Below are positions 46,342 to 57,766 of a DNA stretch of 64,000 bases, in pieces. The DNA comes from Acholoe squamosa. Taxonomy: Eukaryota > Annelida > Polychaeta > Phyllodocida > Polynoidae. Location: contig OX439040.1 of NCBI GenBank assembly GCA_949317995.1, forward strand, positions 75,179,972 to 75,243,971, given 5' to 3'. The notes under the pieces are model-generated. The model saw only the letters and a list, made by a program, of their open reading frames with translations, was not told the DNA's origin and ran no database searches. Within the stretch, counting starts at the first letter, position 1. Each line of letters starts with the position of its first letter. The position numbers were made by a program, and so were the translations under genes.

Positions 46342-46572
46342 ATCTGGGTGGAAGTGGTAGGTTGGGCCAACTGCTATGGTTGTGTATTTGGTGCTGCCCT
46401 CTAGTGTGTATGAGTAACTGAGAGTAAGGTATATAGTAAGGTTGATTTTTGATACTAGGTGGCACTGACCAATGGGTCCCAAGAGGCAGGAGGGATGGGT
46501 CGCATGGGGTAGGTCCTGTGGGGTCAGGGGGAGGTATAAAGGAATGGCCGTTTTGCATAAAAGCATGTGGGC

Positions 46573-47426
46573 AGCTCCGCCGTTGTTCAACTGAGAGTTT
46601 ACCTGAGGTAAACTAGCTGAAGCTTATTATTAGTCTACCTCAGGTAAACAAGAGAACTGATCAATCAGAGGCCAGGAATTACTCCAACAGATGCAGTAAA
46701 TTTCTCATTTTCAGCCTGTCTACCTCAGATAAACAAGAGACAGCTTTTCTACCTGTGGTAAACAAAGGATGTCTACCCCAGGTAGACAAGGGCCACCTTC
46801 TCTACCTGAGGTAGACAAGGGATATCTACCTCAGGTAGAGAAGGGTCTCTACCTCAGGTAGAGAGAGGTCAACTTCTCTACCTCAGGTAGAGAAGGCATG
46901 TCTACCTCAGGTTGACAAGGGATACCTTCTCTACCCCAGGTAGAAAAGGGATCTTTACTTCAGATAGACAAGGGATCTCTACCTCAGCTAGATAAGGGAT
47001 CTCTACCTCAGGTAGACTATAATCTGCTTATCTACCCCAGATAGATTGGGGCCAGCCTGTCTACCTGAGGTAGACTACTGCCTGTCTACCTCAGGTAGAC
47101 TATGGACTGCCTTGTCTACCTCAGGCAGATTAGGAAAAACTTATCTACCTCAGATAGACTTTTGCTTATCTACCTCAGGTAGACTAGGAACTGCAAGTCT
47201 ACCTCAGGTAAACTAGGAACTTGTTATTTGGAAATCATGAATTCAATTCTAAAGAGTTTACAGGAGGTTCTATAGTATAAAGCAAGCCCCAGACTCAGTG
47301 TCAGTGATATGGTGTCTAGGTGTTGAGCTGTGATTGGTCAATTCTGTTGTCTACCTGAGGTAGACTCCTAATGAGTTTCTGTTTGTCTACCTGGGGTAAA
47401 GTCTCGGTCGAACAATGGCGGACCTG
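46573..47426. mobile_element. MITE-like element packed with GTCTACCTCAGGTAGAC palindromes
   Basis: Both ends carry an inverted repeat: TCCGCCGTTGTTCAACTGAG on the left, TCCGCCATTGTTCGACCGAG inverted on the right, continuing into TTTACC. Between them CTACCTCAGGTAG and near-copies occur some 25 times (46,600-47,210 and 47,345-47,400); each copy is itself a palindrome. No transposase. Same design as the elements at 377, 1271 and 14552, with an unrelated motif. Confidence 0.7.
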
Positions 47427-47870
47427 CAGCACCAAGCGCTGTTTCCTGTTCCGGTATTGGGGCCGGAAAAGGAAAGGGGGTAGTGAGTAAGAGCGTGTGA
47501 AGGGTGCCCCTGGTGTGTGCATGAGAAACTAATTTAGTCCCAACTCTCCTTTGTCCACCCAGAAATCAAATATATTTTTACCAAATCAAGCCTGTTTTGG
47601 TCATTTTGGACCAAAATATGACAACACTAGGCCACAAGTTGTATGTTTGTGCTGTTGGAAAAAAAAGTTTCTAGTCCCCACTCTCCTTTGTCCACACAAA
47701 AGCACATGACTGTTGTGTTGTGTATAACGAAGTGGTCATTATATGTATAAGAGGGGAGGTGGTGGGTTTTCATTGATGTGGGAAAACTACCTAACAGCAT
47801 TCAGATTCTTTTACTGCCCCTCACTTAGATGATTTTGCAAAGCGAGCCCCCCTCCCCCAAATTAGGTTAT
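47427..47870. other. Intergenic, nothing recognised
   Basis: A phrase ACTCTCCTTTGTCCAC occurs twice (about 47,542 and 47,681). No gene is supportable. Confidence 0.4.
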
Positions 47871-48033
47871 AGGCGACCGCAGACGGGCCAGATTCGATCA
47901 GTAACCAGGGAGTACCGACCCGATCTGATCGGGAAGATCAAACTTGTTTGATATTGACCAACTGGATCAGATGTCCACGCAGACGCTTCCGATCGTCAGG
48001 ATGTCGACCCAGTCTGGCCCGTCTGCGGTCACC
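47871..48033. mobile_element. MITE, AGGCGACCGCAGACGGGCC ends, copy 1
   Basis: Inverted ends AGGCGACCGCAGACGGGCCA and AGGTGACCGCAGACGGGCCA; TAT flanks both sides. GATCTGATCGGGAAGATC palindromes inside. Confidence 0.75.
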
Positions 48034-48221
48034 TTATGGGTTGGACCAGTCTACAGTTGTTTTTATTGTGACTGACCTGCGCAAGTGGGAGGGGGGGGGA
48101 ACTTTTGCCTACAAAAGCTATGACATGTGAGGAGCACAGAATATATGACTTTTAGTTTACTACTAAAAGAGGGCTAGCATGGCGATTTTCAAAGCCCCCT
48201 TTAAAATGTCGGTCTACTGTT

Positions 48222-48378
48222 AGGCTGACCGCAGACGGGCCCGACTCGATCGGGAAGTCGGGAAGGACTGCGGAGGACGTCCGATCCAGTCTGTCAATAT
48301 CAAACATGTTCGATGTCCCCCGATCCGATCGGCTACCCTTCTCTAACTACCAACTGAATCGGCCCTGTCTGCGGTCGC
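48222..48378. mobile_element. MITE, AGGCGACCGCAGACGGGCC family, copy 2
   Basis: AGGCTGACCGCAGACGGGCC on the left and the inverse of AGGCGACCGCAGACAGGGCC on the right; same CGATCGGGAAG interior as copy 1, 190 bp away, same orientation undecidable. Confidence 0.7.
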
Positions 48379-51225
48379 CTTTACCTGGTACTAGCTGGTA
48401 CCTTATACAAAAACAAGGGTACCGGTACTGGGCCGGCCGGTACCCGCATTGATTACGCCTTTCTGCATGCGTGCCAATGATGTTCATGTTAGCAAATCCT
48501 GAAGCTGTGGTTTGGGTTTGCCAACAGGCAGTACATCCATTTTGGGATTTTGCCCCACTGAAAGGGTTCTTTTCCAAATGCCCCCCCCCCCACTGGTAAT
48601 AAATGACTTAGCCCTTATTGTTGTAATATGTTTGCCTCAGCTTGCACTGCCATCTGGTGTCTACATAGAAATACTGTATGTTGCGCCATCTAGAGGATGG
48701 GAAATTAGACTGACACAAGCCTGTCCCGAGTATGAGAGTTGCAGCAGGTTGCCAGCTAAGGGTTAGCTTCTCTCCCTGTACTGTTATATTACACACTACT
48801 GTCACTCTCCGAGCACAGGCCGGTCAAACCGTGTGCAGCACGCCGACAGGAAACGCTCAAACTAGGGCGCCAAACTAGCCCTGCAAAGTTACTTACTATA
48901 AGTACAGGCGATGTGCTCGACTGTAAGCTGCAGTCAGTCCCTAAAAACTATACATAATTGGTCTGAACAACTATCAAATTCGACATGGTATCATGGGCAT
49001 TTTTTAAAATCAACTAATCAATTGACATGACATGGGTGTTTCCCTGGGGGCTGAGGGGGGGGTCCTGCTCCACCAAACACAATAAGCCCCATAAAGGCCT
49101 AATTGGATTAGCTATACACTGGTTTCATGAGACATAATCACAAGTGGGAGCCCATGTAGGGTAGCCAGCTAGGAGGGCATGGCACTCACCTAGCCCCAGA
49201 ACCCTATGCAATCACTATGGAGAAAGACACCTCTCAGAGATGAGCCTTAAACCGGTGGAAGAAATGTCAACTCACCTTAGAAATTAATGCTACATATAAA
49301 AGAGAAAATGTTCATCAACCTATTCCTGCAATATTAGGGCATTCTCTTTAGCCAACATTTATTTAGACCTAGATAAATTTGAGTGACCATAGAATTTTGA
49401 GAGCTGAGAAAAAGGGGGCAGAAGGGGGTGCATGGGGGTGGTGTTGGTGGTCATAACACACCACAAGATAGGTCTCATGAGGGCATCAAGCCAATTAAAT
49501 GTAGATTATATCACTATGGAGGAGTGTGTTAATGGTGTTAGGCTCCAATTTCCTTTACCTGACATTTACAGATAAATATAAGTTATGTGTAGGCACTGCC
49601 TGCAGTGCATCACACTGGATCCCCTCCTCCAGCCAGTTGAGAGTAGTCAGCCAAACATACCAAAAGCCTTGGCAGAGCAGAGCTATTAAACATAACACCT
49701 TGTCTCTGTAACACTCTTAATAAACATCCAAAGAAGAAGACTGGACTTCCTGCTGATCATTCTAAGACATAGCCATCAACACCAAAACCAGCTATTGTCA
49801 ATGGTTATCACAGGCCTGGGTATGGGATGATGTCTCTGATGTTTATCTCTCCTCCAGTGTCCACCACAGTAATGACAGGTGGCAACTCTGCTCTGACCAC
49901 CCCATTTTCCTTGAGAATCACCCCTCCAGTGGTGCCCCTATAGCAGGGCCAAACTGGTCAGGTCAATACTAGCGCCATCTACTGTATTATGGTTGATGGA
50001 ACTAGTGTATACTAGTAAGACCTTGATAGTCAGGTCAGCACAGGCTTTGTGAAAAGTTTTTCATTCTTTGTCTCATGGTCTGGTAGCCATCATGGTCAGT
50101 ATTTTACAGGCAGATCATATTACTGCTTAGCAATCTCTTTTGTATAGCAACCTGTGAAGCAAATATCCATTGGGGATGCCATTTATCGTATTTGATGTAA
50201 TAAGCGCCCGGGGCACTTAAAAATTGTATCAATGGCCCTCCAGTAGTTAAGAGTTCAACTGACTCTAAAATCGTGAAAAATTGGTCTTTTTCTAGTCTGA
50301 AAAAAGACCCTTCCCAACTAAAACAAAACAAAACAGAGTACGTGAAAATGCATGATGCCTGCAAAATACACACACAAGACACTTATTTTTGAATGCATGA
50401 TATCCTTAGGTAACAGGTTAAAGATAAAAACACGCTAATATAAATTTCATTGTCTTTATTTGCTATACAGGGTTAAGATACAGAAACACGGTGTGGCCTT
50501 TATCCTGCCAAGCGGCATGAGTTTGTTCCGTCAGCTAGTTACAGCCACACTCTACTCTAAAAACAGGCACGGACGATGCAAACCCACAGACATAACAGGC
50601 ATATTAACTATCAAAGGGCTGCGGATGCGTCATGCCCCGTGCATTTTCCTCGTCATTTAAAAAAAAAATGCAAACTGGCAGATGACTTGCATAATTTCAT
50701 TCATCATGCTGACCGTACAGGCATAAATCAGTCCTGAAAGGTCAGCATAATCAGGATAATAACATCCCACTGTTTATTGTTCACAGCTTAAACTTATTAT
50801 TACGCATCCGATATGGACTTTTAACTGGCCAGAATTTCAGTTATTAAAAATTAGTGGGGCTCACAAAGAAATATTCATCCCCTCTTGAGTGAGGTAGTAC
50901 AGAACAAAATTTGGGTATCCCTAAGAAATCTCAACCTCCCTCCTGTTATAAATAATTTACAATCCCTAAATCAGTCAATATGTCAAAACTTTTAACTGAT
51001 AAGTGGGAACCCTGATAATGTTTCAGTGCAAATGAGAAGGCTTACTAGTATTGCACTGGTGCATCATGATGACCAAGGAACATGAACCTCAACATATCAA
51101 ACAGCACTTAATAGTTAAACCTGTCACATCTAACAATCCTCCATATATGATACAACAAGCTCTACTAACAGACCCGTAATCTTTGTCACCTAATTCATAA
51201 CTGAAGCTTTATTTCTCTCATCATA
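48379..51225. other. Intergenic; three CTCF-like motifs, no gene
   Basis: No coding region is supportable. CTCF-like cores on the minus strand at 48,647-48,660, 48,683-48,696 and 49,974-49,987 (GCGCCATCTAGAGG type). The last lies in a dispersed repeat shared with about 7,795-7,870. A weak CCGTAA-family fragment lies near 50,186. A possible TTAA-family fragment (GGTGCATCATGATGACC) lies near 51,058. Confidence 0.4.
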
Positions 51226-51778
51226 AGGGAGTGATCATTTTTTAACAACGGGGGGGGGGGGGGGCTGGTGGGTTTGAGGGGGGGGTCAGAATTTTTTCCA
51301 CCCCTTGACCAGGGGGGGGGGCAGAATTTTTTCAACACCTCTGATGGGGGGGTCAAAATAATTTCACTTGTTTTCAGGGGAAAACCCCGCGCGTTACTGT
51401 AGGCTAAAAGGGGACGTTCGCGCATGATTTTTGTCCCTTATAGTTTTTGAAGTTTTAACACTGTTTATTGGCTAATGGAAGCACTACATAAGTAGTTGTT
51501 ATATTCAGTCGCCAGTTACAAAAAGATAACACATGTTCCAGGGTATAATGTATGGTATACAGGTGGTTTCCATGAACATATCACATCATCAGCTTTGTCA
51601 TAACACATATATTACCAGTTACAGTTCATAATCTGCCTAGTGCCATTAGTATTTCACCTCTTAAGCTCGATTAAAAACCACCCATATTAGGTTTTAGTTG
51701 ACTTTTAACCGGTAACAGTATAGGGGGGTCGAAAAATTTTTAACCCCCCCCCCCGTTGTTAAAAAATGATCACTCCCT
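51226..51778. mobile_element. MITE with AGGGAGTGATCATTTTTTAA ends and poly-G
   Basis: Inverted ends of 24 or more bp (AGGGAGTGATCATTTTTTAA then CAACGGGG) with long G-runs just inside, C-runs at the other end. A degraded relative lies at 13,395-13,570. No transposase ORF; the interior includes TGTTTATTGGCTAATGG and other unrecognised sequence. Confidence 0.7.
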
Positions 51779-53824
51779 AATAATGATTTTTTACTCAAAC
51801 AGCTACATGTTAGTGTCAAAGAGAAAGATGAAACTCACTGATACATTGATACATATGCAGAAAGCCCTAATTAATGGTGATACATGTATAACGCTCTAAT
51901 TAATGCACGATACACCGTGCGTATAGTCCATAATAGAGATCACACATTGAATCCATTTTCTCATTCTCCAAAAAGTCTACCCCTTCGATGTCCAGCGAAG
52001 GTTGACCATATGTAAACACAGAACATTGCCACACCTCGGGACACATTGTGCCAGCACGGTATTTAACTTGTAATCCACTCTAAGCACACAATATGGAGTA
52101 CATGGTCTTCTTACATCTAATCATAATGACTGGACAATAACTTATAAGAGTTACCTATCAACCATTCACAAATCTCAATATCGTTAGATTCACTCAAATC
52201 TACATGAATAACCACATGTCCGCAAGGGATCAAATCGGAAAAATAAAGAAAGAGAAAACTGGCCACATTATTCAGTTTAAATTAGCCATTCTTCTTTTAG
52301 TGATACCAGACCCCATTTAGGGTATTTCACGAGGACTTCAAGTAAATATAATGCAGCAATGTAAATTGCTGATAAATAACTCGAAAAGTGAAAAGCCTGT
52401 GATTGGCTCCCATGAGTTGTGCACTCATCCTGTTGCATCAGCACTCCCTTTGACTGTCAAACCTTCCTTTACAGAGGACCCCATGGAGTCAAGCACTCCC
52501 TGATCCAGTTATTCGCGCCACATTGCGAAAAAAGGCGGAAAAGTTGATACATGGATCAACATCATATACCTTCACCATTGGAGGCAAAAAGCGTCTTATG
52601 GCTGCCAACCAACTGAGTCCGTACAATATTGACAATTTCTCAAAATTCATAAAAATTGGTAATGAAATACCTTTTCCTGCGAGACCCCTACATCTCCTTT
52701 AATGGCACTACAAATTTATTAAGTAATTTTGCCTCTTATATATAAAATTTCCATCTTTTTTTAAACTTATTTGCACCACCAAAATGACTGAAAATGCAGG
52801 GCCCCAAGGTGTCTCCTTATAACACGCTTTTCAAGTTAATATAGTGTTCAATTACAAGTCCTAATTTTATCCTGTGTAACATCTTTTAGATCAGAGAGGC
52901 ATGATCTGAAAGACTTTGAAGTGGATACACTCTCAACTCCCCAAAACAGAACTTTACTGACTTGATTATTTCAGTACCCATGATGAACTCGATTTCAAAT
53001 CTCTGTCAGAAAATGAAAAAAGAACAAACAAATAACTGTTATAGATATTTGGTACATATCTTTTTCTGCCATACATGTGTAAAGAAGTGCTTATAATGAT
53101 GATCTTTATGACAGAGCCAATGATAATTCAAACTAAAGCAAAATTTAATTGTAGTTCTTGTATAAGAACACACATATATATACAGATACAGAATTTTAAA
53201 GTACAGAATAAGAATCTTCATCAGAAACATATGAATATGTCTAATTGTTCCATTTTTTTCCCTGGTTTGTGCATTGCCATTCCCTATAATAAAATAATCC
53301 TGTTTGTCTCTTTGAATATTCTAAAAACATATGATACACTCCTGTCTTATATTATCATACGCACCACATTATTCCTCTCAAGTTTGATCACACAGACAAT
53401 GAATGCTTCTATATACACACTTTATAACAAAACAATCATGAAAACCTCACCCACTTACACCTTTTTATTTACACCTCACACATGACAACTATCAAACAAT
53501 TCATAGTTACTTGACACAGTGGAAAGGATGACATCACAGCCACTACCATTCCCTCATCCCTTTCACAACCACAATTCTAGTCTACTATAGGCCCTAGGAT
53601 GCAGATCAGATAAATCATACCATACAAACCTCAGTGTTTTTAATTACAAAAAAGATATTTTACTTAAATCATTTTGATTCTTAAGTGAATATTAGGTGTA
53701 GCTAGAGTTACTTTTGTGTGTTGCACACAAAGTATCATGGAACTTTGAAAGTTGATAATCTACATTTCTTTTTATAGATTATATCTGCTGTAGGTGAAAA
53801 TATAGGCCTGGCGTTTTATGACTA
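51779..53824. other. Intergenic, nothing recognised
   Basis: AT-rich sequence; the longest ORF (53,075-53,485) is Ile/Thr-rich low-complexity-like with no domain and is not called. Confidence 0.45.
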
Positions 53825-53955
53825 CCGTAATTGCTTGTTTAAGCGCTTAAGCGCAGCTGCGCTCATAAATTTCAGCTCTCTGTTACACCCTGCGGTAATA
53901 CAGGACCTGGGACCTGCGCTCATTTGAGAGCCCTGCGCTTAAACAAGCAATTGCG
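53825..53955. mobile_element. 131 bp CCGTAA-family MITE, complete
   Basis: Inverted ends CCGTAATTGCTTGTTTAAGC and CCGCAATTGCTTGTTTAAGC with TA on both sides; GCGCTTAAGCGC palindrome inside. Shortest complete copy of the family in this window. Confidence 0.8.
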
Positions 53956-54588
53956 GTACTCAAGTATTTATACCAGAGGTCTCATGGGGAAGTTGATTAG
54001 TCTGCAACCTGGGTCAAGATCTCATTATATACACACTTTACATGGACATTGAGAAGCTTCACTGTATACACACACATATATATAGCATTCATTCATTGTG
54101 TGCGATAGTGATAATATATATGCTGACCGAAAGTCAGTATACATTATGTGAATAACAATATTTGTAAAAGTAAAACTGGCTAATAGTTTTGGTCATTAAA
54201 TATATATGTATAGTGGTATAAACAAAGTATGCGAACACACATCCAGCAACAAAGAACAGTGAATGCTTATCGCACATAGACAAAATAAAATCAAGATGTG
54301 CTTCGTGTTTAAGAGTGACATGCGCCAATACTGAACAAAGTTACATGGAATGCGAAGGGCCCATTGAGAGGCTACCTCTGGATGATTGCATGTGGTGGCT
54401 TTGCAGTGTAATTTATGATTATAGATGGACCATTCTTATGTACAAACTGCTCACACTCAGTCTTGCCATACAGAATGAGAGCCAATGTTTCTAGTGCCGC
54501 ATAGTGCATGATGTAAGCGGTGTGGCTAATTGTTATCATGGTGCATGACTGGAGACTGGGCAAATACTTCCCAGAGCTGTTTTCAACT
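53956..54588. other. Intergenic, nothing recognised
   Basis: Short TATATA runs near 54,073 and 54,200; no gene signal. Confidence 0.4.
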
Positions 54589-54690
54589 TTTCATGCATCA
54601 TGTTTAACCCAGCTGGCTGATACACTCATAAGGGGATGGCATGATGCATGGATGCAGCACTGTGGGAGTAGATTTGCTAGGGCATTGTAG
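54589..54690. repeat. TTAA palindromic MITE family fragment
   Basis: CATGCATCATGTTTAACCC ... GGCATGATGCATGGATGCAG blocks of the family. Confidence 0.45.
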
Positions 54691-54887
54691 TCCACAAGGT
54701 GTAACTTAAAAGTATAGTTGCTAGCCATAGGGTCAAGTTATACTGCAGAAATTCTGAAATAGAAATGAATAAATCCTCCATGACTAGATATGTGTGAATA
54801 CTGAGAATCATCAGCTAGGGGATGACCATGCAAAGTTTCACTATTTCAGTTTGTTAGGGAGAAAAACCAGACAGCGACGAATTGAGG

Positions 54888-54888
<1 letters not shown>

Positions 54889-54967
<79 letters not shown>
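54889..54967. repeat. (TA)n microsatellite, ~79 bp
   Basis: Uninterrupted TA dinucleotide run, the longest in the window. Confidence 0.95.
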
Positions 54968-54969
<2 letters not shown>

Positions 54970-56474
54970 CTGCATTGTCTAGGTTTTAGAAGAGCTATAG
55001 TGGCCAGAGAAGAGAATTTGTACATGGTTGACAGTTAGAAAAGGGGAGAAAACCCATATAACCAACAAGCCATTGAAGCAGTGCCATGGGCAAAGGTTTG
55101 AAGTAGCCAACCCATAAAATTATAGAATCATGAGGAATCTCTTGTAGATGTGCTTCTTTCAAATACAAATCTGTATAGCAGTTTTAACAATGAATGTCTG
55201 CAATGAAATTCATTCACTTCATTTCCTTTCACTCACTGTGATCTAAAGTTAAGTTCCGCTGAACAATTCCACTTTATAGGAGTTTCAATAAGGAACATAA
55301 TTATATACCAATTCAATGACTGGGCTTGATATTGTTTACCTTCTTTGCCGTACAATGAGCTCATTCTAGTCATGATAATTGATCCCCTTCTGAGATAAAT
55401 ACCAAATACAACAAATTAAATAGTACAATGTGAAACCCTAATTGTTTGCCATCAAGTATTCCACACACAGGGGTGTGAAATTCCTAAACCCATTTCCTCT
55501 GAAGCGTAATATATGGCTTGCTAGTTAATATTTGTATGTAGGATAAAAGTGATTTAAATGTTCTTTGGGCAGAATATAACACACTATGCTGTACAGGGAT
55601 GTTTGGAATTACCATTGGGATGCTAACATTTCTCTATCTGGAATGATATTGGCAGAAATTCGAAGTCAGACCCCCCCCCCCTTACAAATGGTAAATACTT
55701 TTCTCAGTGGATTTCCGCGTTTCCGTGGAGATTTCACACCCCTGCACACATATAATAGCTTTAGCCACACGGTTCAGTCATACTAATCGCATCTGCTCAT
55801 ACATACACTGTCATGTCAAGGCCGCAATCGGTGAACACTTGACTTACCGTTCATGAAAATATTTACGTTTCCTATAGTTCATTTAATCACTCCCTATTCC
55901 TCTATCGACATTACTCACAGGACCCCATACAGGGACCAGCAACCACGACATCACCGCATTTGGGGCCAGCAAGCGCCACATCAGACTCAATAAAAGCAAA
56001 TATCACTTACAATACCTTGCCATAGTATGCAAACAGCCGGCCATGCATTGCCATAGTGGGCACACATTGATGTAGAATAGGCCTTTAATGTAGCCTAATG
56101 AATCAGTTAAAACCAGCATTGTTGGAAGAACAAGGCCTAATAACTATGCACATACCCATGGGCTAAATACAATAACATAGGCCTACAACACTTCTCCACA
56201 TTGTCAATTAGTATTAAAACACGTTGGGCTTTTATGATCCCTGCACCAATCGAGCCTTCTGATAAAAGATGCGATGTATATAGAGCCTGTCGGGCCTACA
56301 CATGTGTATCTAAGATCCGTAAGACCTAGGTAACGGCTAGTTAAAACAGCGCGAACAATGTGAAGGAAAGAAAGACCTTTGTCATGCACTCATTTTGTAC
56401 AGCAATTTAGTCTCCAATCCCAAATTTAGGCTCTTGTAGGTTGACATTTTGGTCAAGATATGACCAATTCATTA
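54968..56474. other. Intergenic, nothing recognised
   Basis: No supported coding sequence, RNA gene or inverted-repeat element noted. Confidence 0.4.
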
Positions 56475-56723
56475 CCGTAATCTCCCGCGTATAAGGCGCA
56501 GCCCGCGTATAAGGCGCACCTAGAGTTTAGAGATTTGACCAGAAAAAGTTCAAAAAGCTATGTGTTGCATGGACCCCCCAGACCCCACTGGACCCCATAT
56601 TCAGCTGATGAGGTTATATGGGAGTGTAAGATATCAAAATGAAGGTCTTGATCTCCCCCTTGCGGATCCAGAAAGAACTAAAACCTCTCGTATAAGACGC
56701 GCCTTATACGCGGGAGATTCCGG
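56475..56723. mobile_element. 249 bp CCGTAA-family MITE, complete
   Basis: Inverted ends CCGTAATCTCCCGCGTATAAGG and CCGGAATCTCCCGCGTATAAGG, nearly identical over 25 bp, TA on both sides. Inside the left end the phrase GCGTATAAGGCGCA is duplicated in tandem, the first step of the expansion seen in the minisatellites at 11.6 and 16.5 kb. Confidence 0.85.
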
Positions 56724-56725
56724 TA

Positions 56726-57645
56726 GTATAGTGATTCCTGTCAAATTGGGCATTATTGCCACAGCAATCTTTGCGAATTCAGTGACACATAGGCCATGTC
56801 AAATATGAATATATACATACGCAATTTATTATGACTACCTACATAATAATATTGGCGACATTGTCCTCACAGATTCTAGATCAAACTAATTGAAAGACAA
56901 AAGGAGATATAAAATGTAGAGAAAAGGGTACTGGGGATCTGGAGCATCCTTGCACTCATGAATGTTAAACTTGCAGCAATATCTTTTTGATGATAGGCAA
57001 TTTTAACAAAATATGCATGGCTTCTGAAAAGAGGGGGAGTCAAAGGTGCCAAAGTGGTAAGAAACAAATATCACATAAATAACAATGGTGTCCAGACTAA
57101 CTGTAAAACATGATGAAATAAAACATGTGTGCTCTTCATGCAAGATTTCTTGCCCTAAATGATGAATTCAATGATGATGATGATAAATATCAGATTACTA
57201 AAAATGGTGACATCTACAATGATGATGCGTTGGCTATGTATGCCTCAGGGATACAATAATAATCTATAATATTATGAAGATACTGAACCCTCTTGGGTCA
57301 TGATAATGACAAAAGTGTTGATTATACTACCGGGATAGCATTGCCCCATTCAGAACACCAAACCATGATGTTATCAACATGACTTTGCTTTTTGTAATAC
57401 TCTCAGCTATGATCTAAATGAGATGTCCATACACGGTCTCCAATCCAGGGCCATTTCTAACAATATCAGTAATGCAGTGCACTGCTCATTTGTAGCGTAC
57501 TCCAAAGACCCGCATTTTCTTTTGTCCATTCTGCCTGGGGCTTGAGTAGTCTGGCAAGTAGAGGTCCCCAGGTGAAGTGAGTGCGTTGAGTGTTCGGCGG
57601 TGGGGCTGTGTTGGTCGCTGGCGAGTGAGAAGCAGGAGGAGCTGC
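56726..57645 (-). other. 3' flank of the CDP-DAG synthase gene
   Basis: Likely contains the 3' UTR; a minus-strand AATAAA lies at about 56,825-56,830 (some 820 bp past the stop), but the true poly-A site is not determinable. GATGATGATG-type low complexity lies near 57,160. Confidence 0.4.
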
Positions 57646-57766
57646 TCACTTTATGGCGAGCAGGCCTCGCTTGGTGAGGTGGTCACGCAGCAGGTTGAAC
57701 ACTTGGAGTTGTTCCTCAGGTTTCATGGCCAACACCGTCTGCACCAGCTTCTGTGGATTGGCCGCC
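57646..57766 (-). CDS. CDS2: CDP-DAG synthase exon h, C-terminus and stop
   Basis: 121 bp after [28 protein letters not shown] through [15 protein letters not shown], stop TGA at 57,648-57,646. Cytosolic tail conserved in animals. Confidence 0.93.

Noticed and set aside
45779..46590. Minus-strand ORFs of 137 and 115 codons
   Set aside because: Made of the 39 bp minisatellite phrase read in reverse.
53075..53485. 136-codon ORF
   Set aside because: AT-rich, no domain, no Kozak-like or splice context, isolated from any gene.
54794..54982. Ile-Tyr repeat ORF
   Set aside because: Translation of the (TA)n microsatellite.
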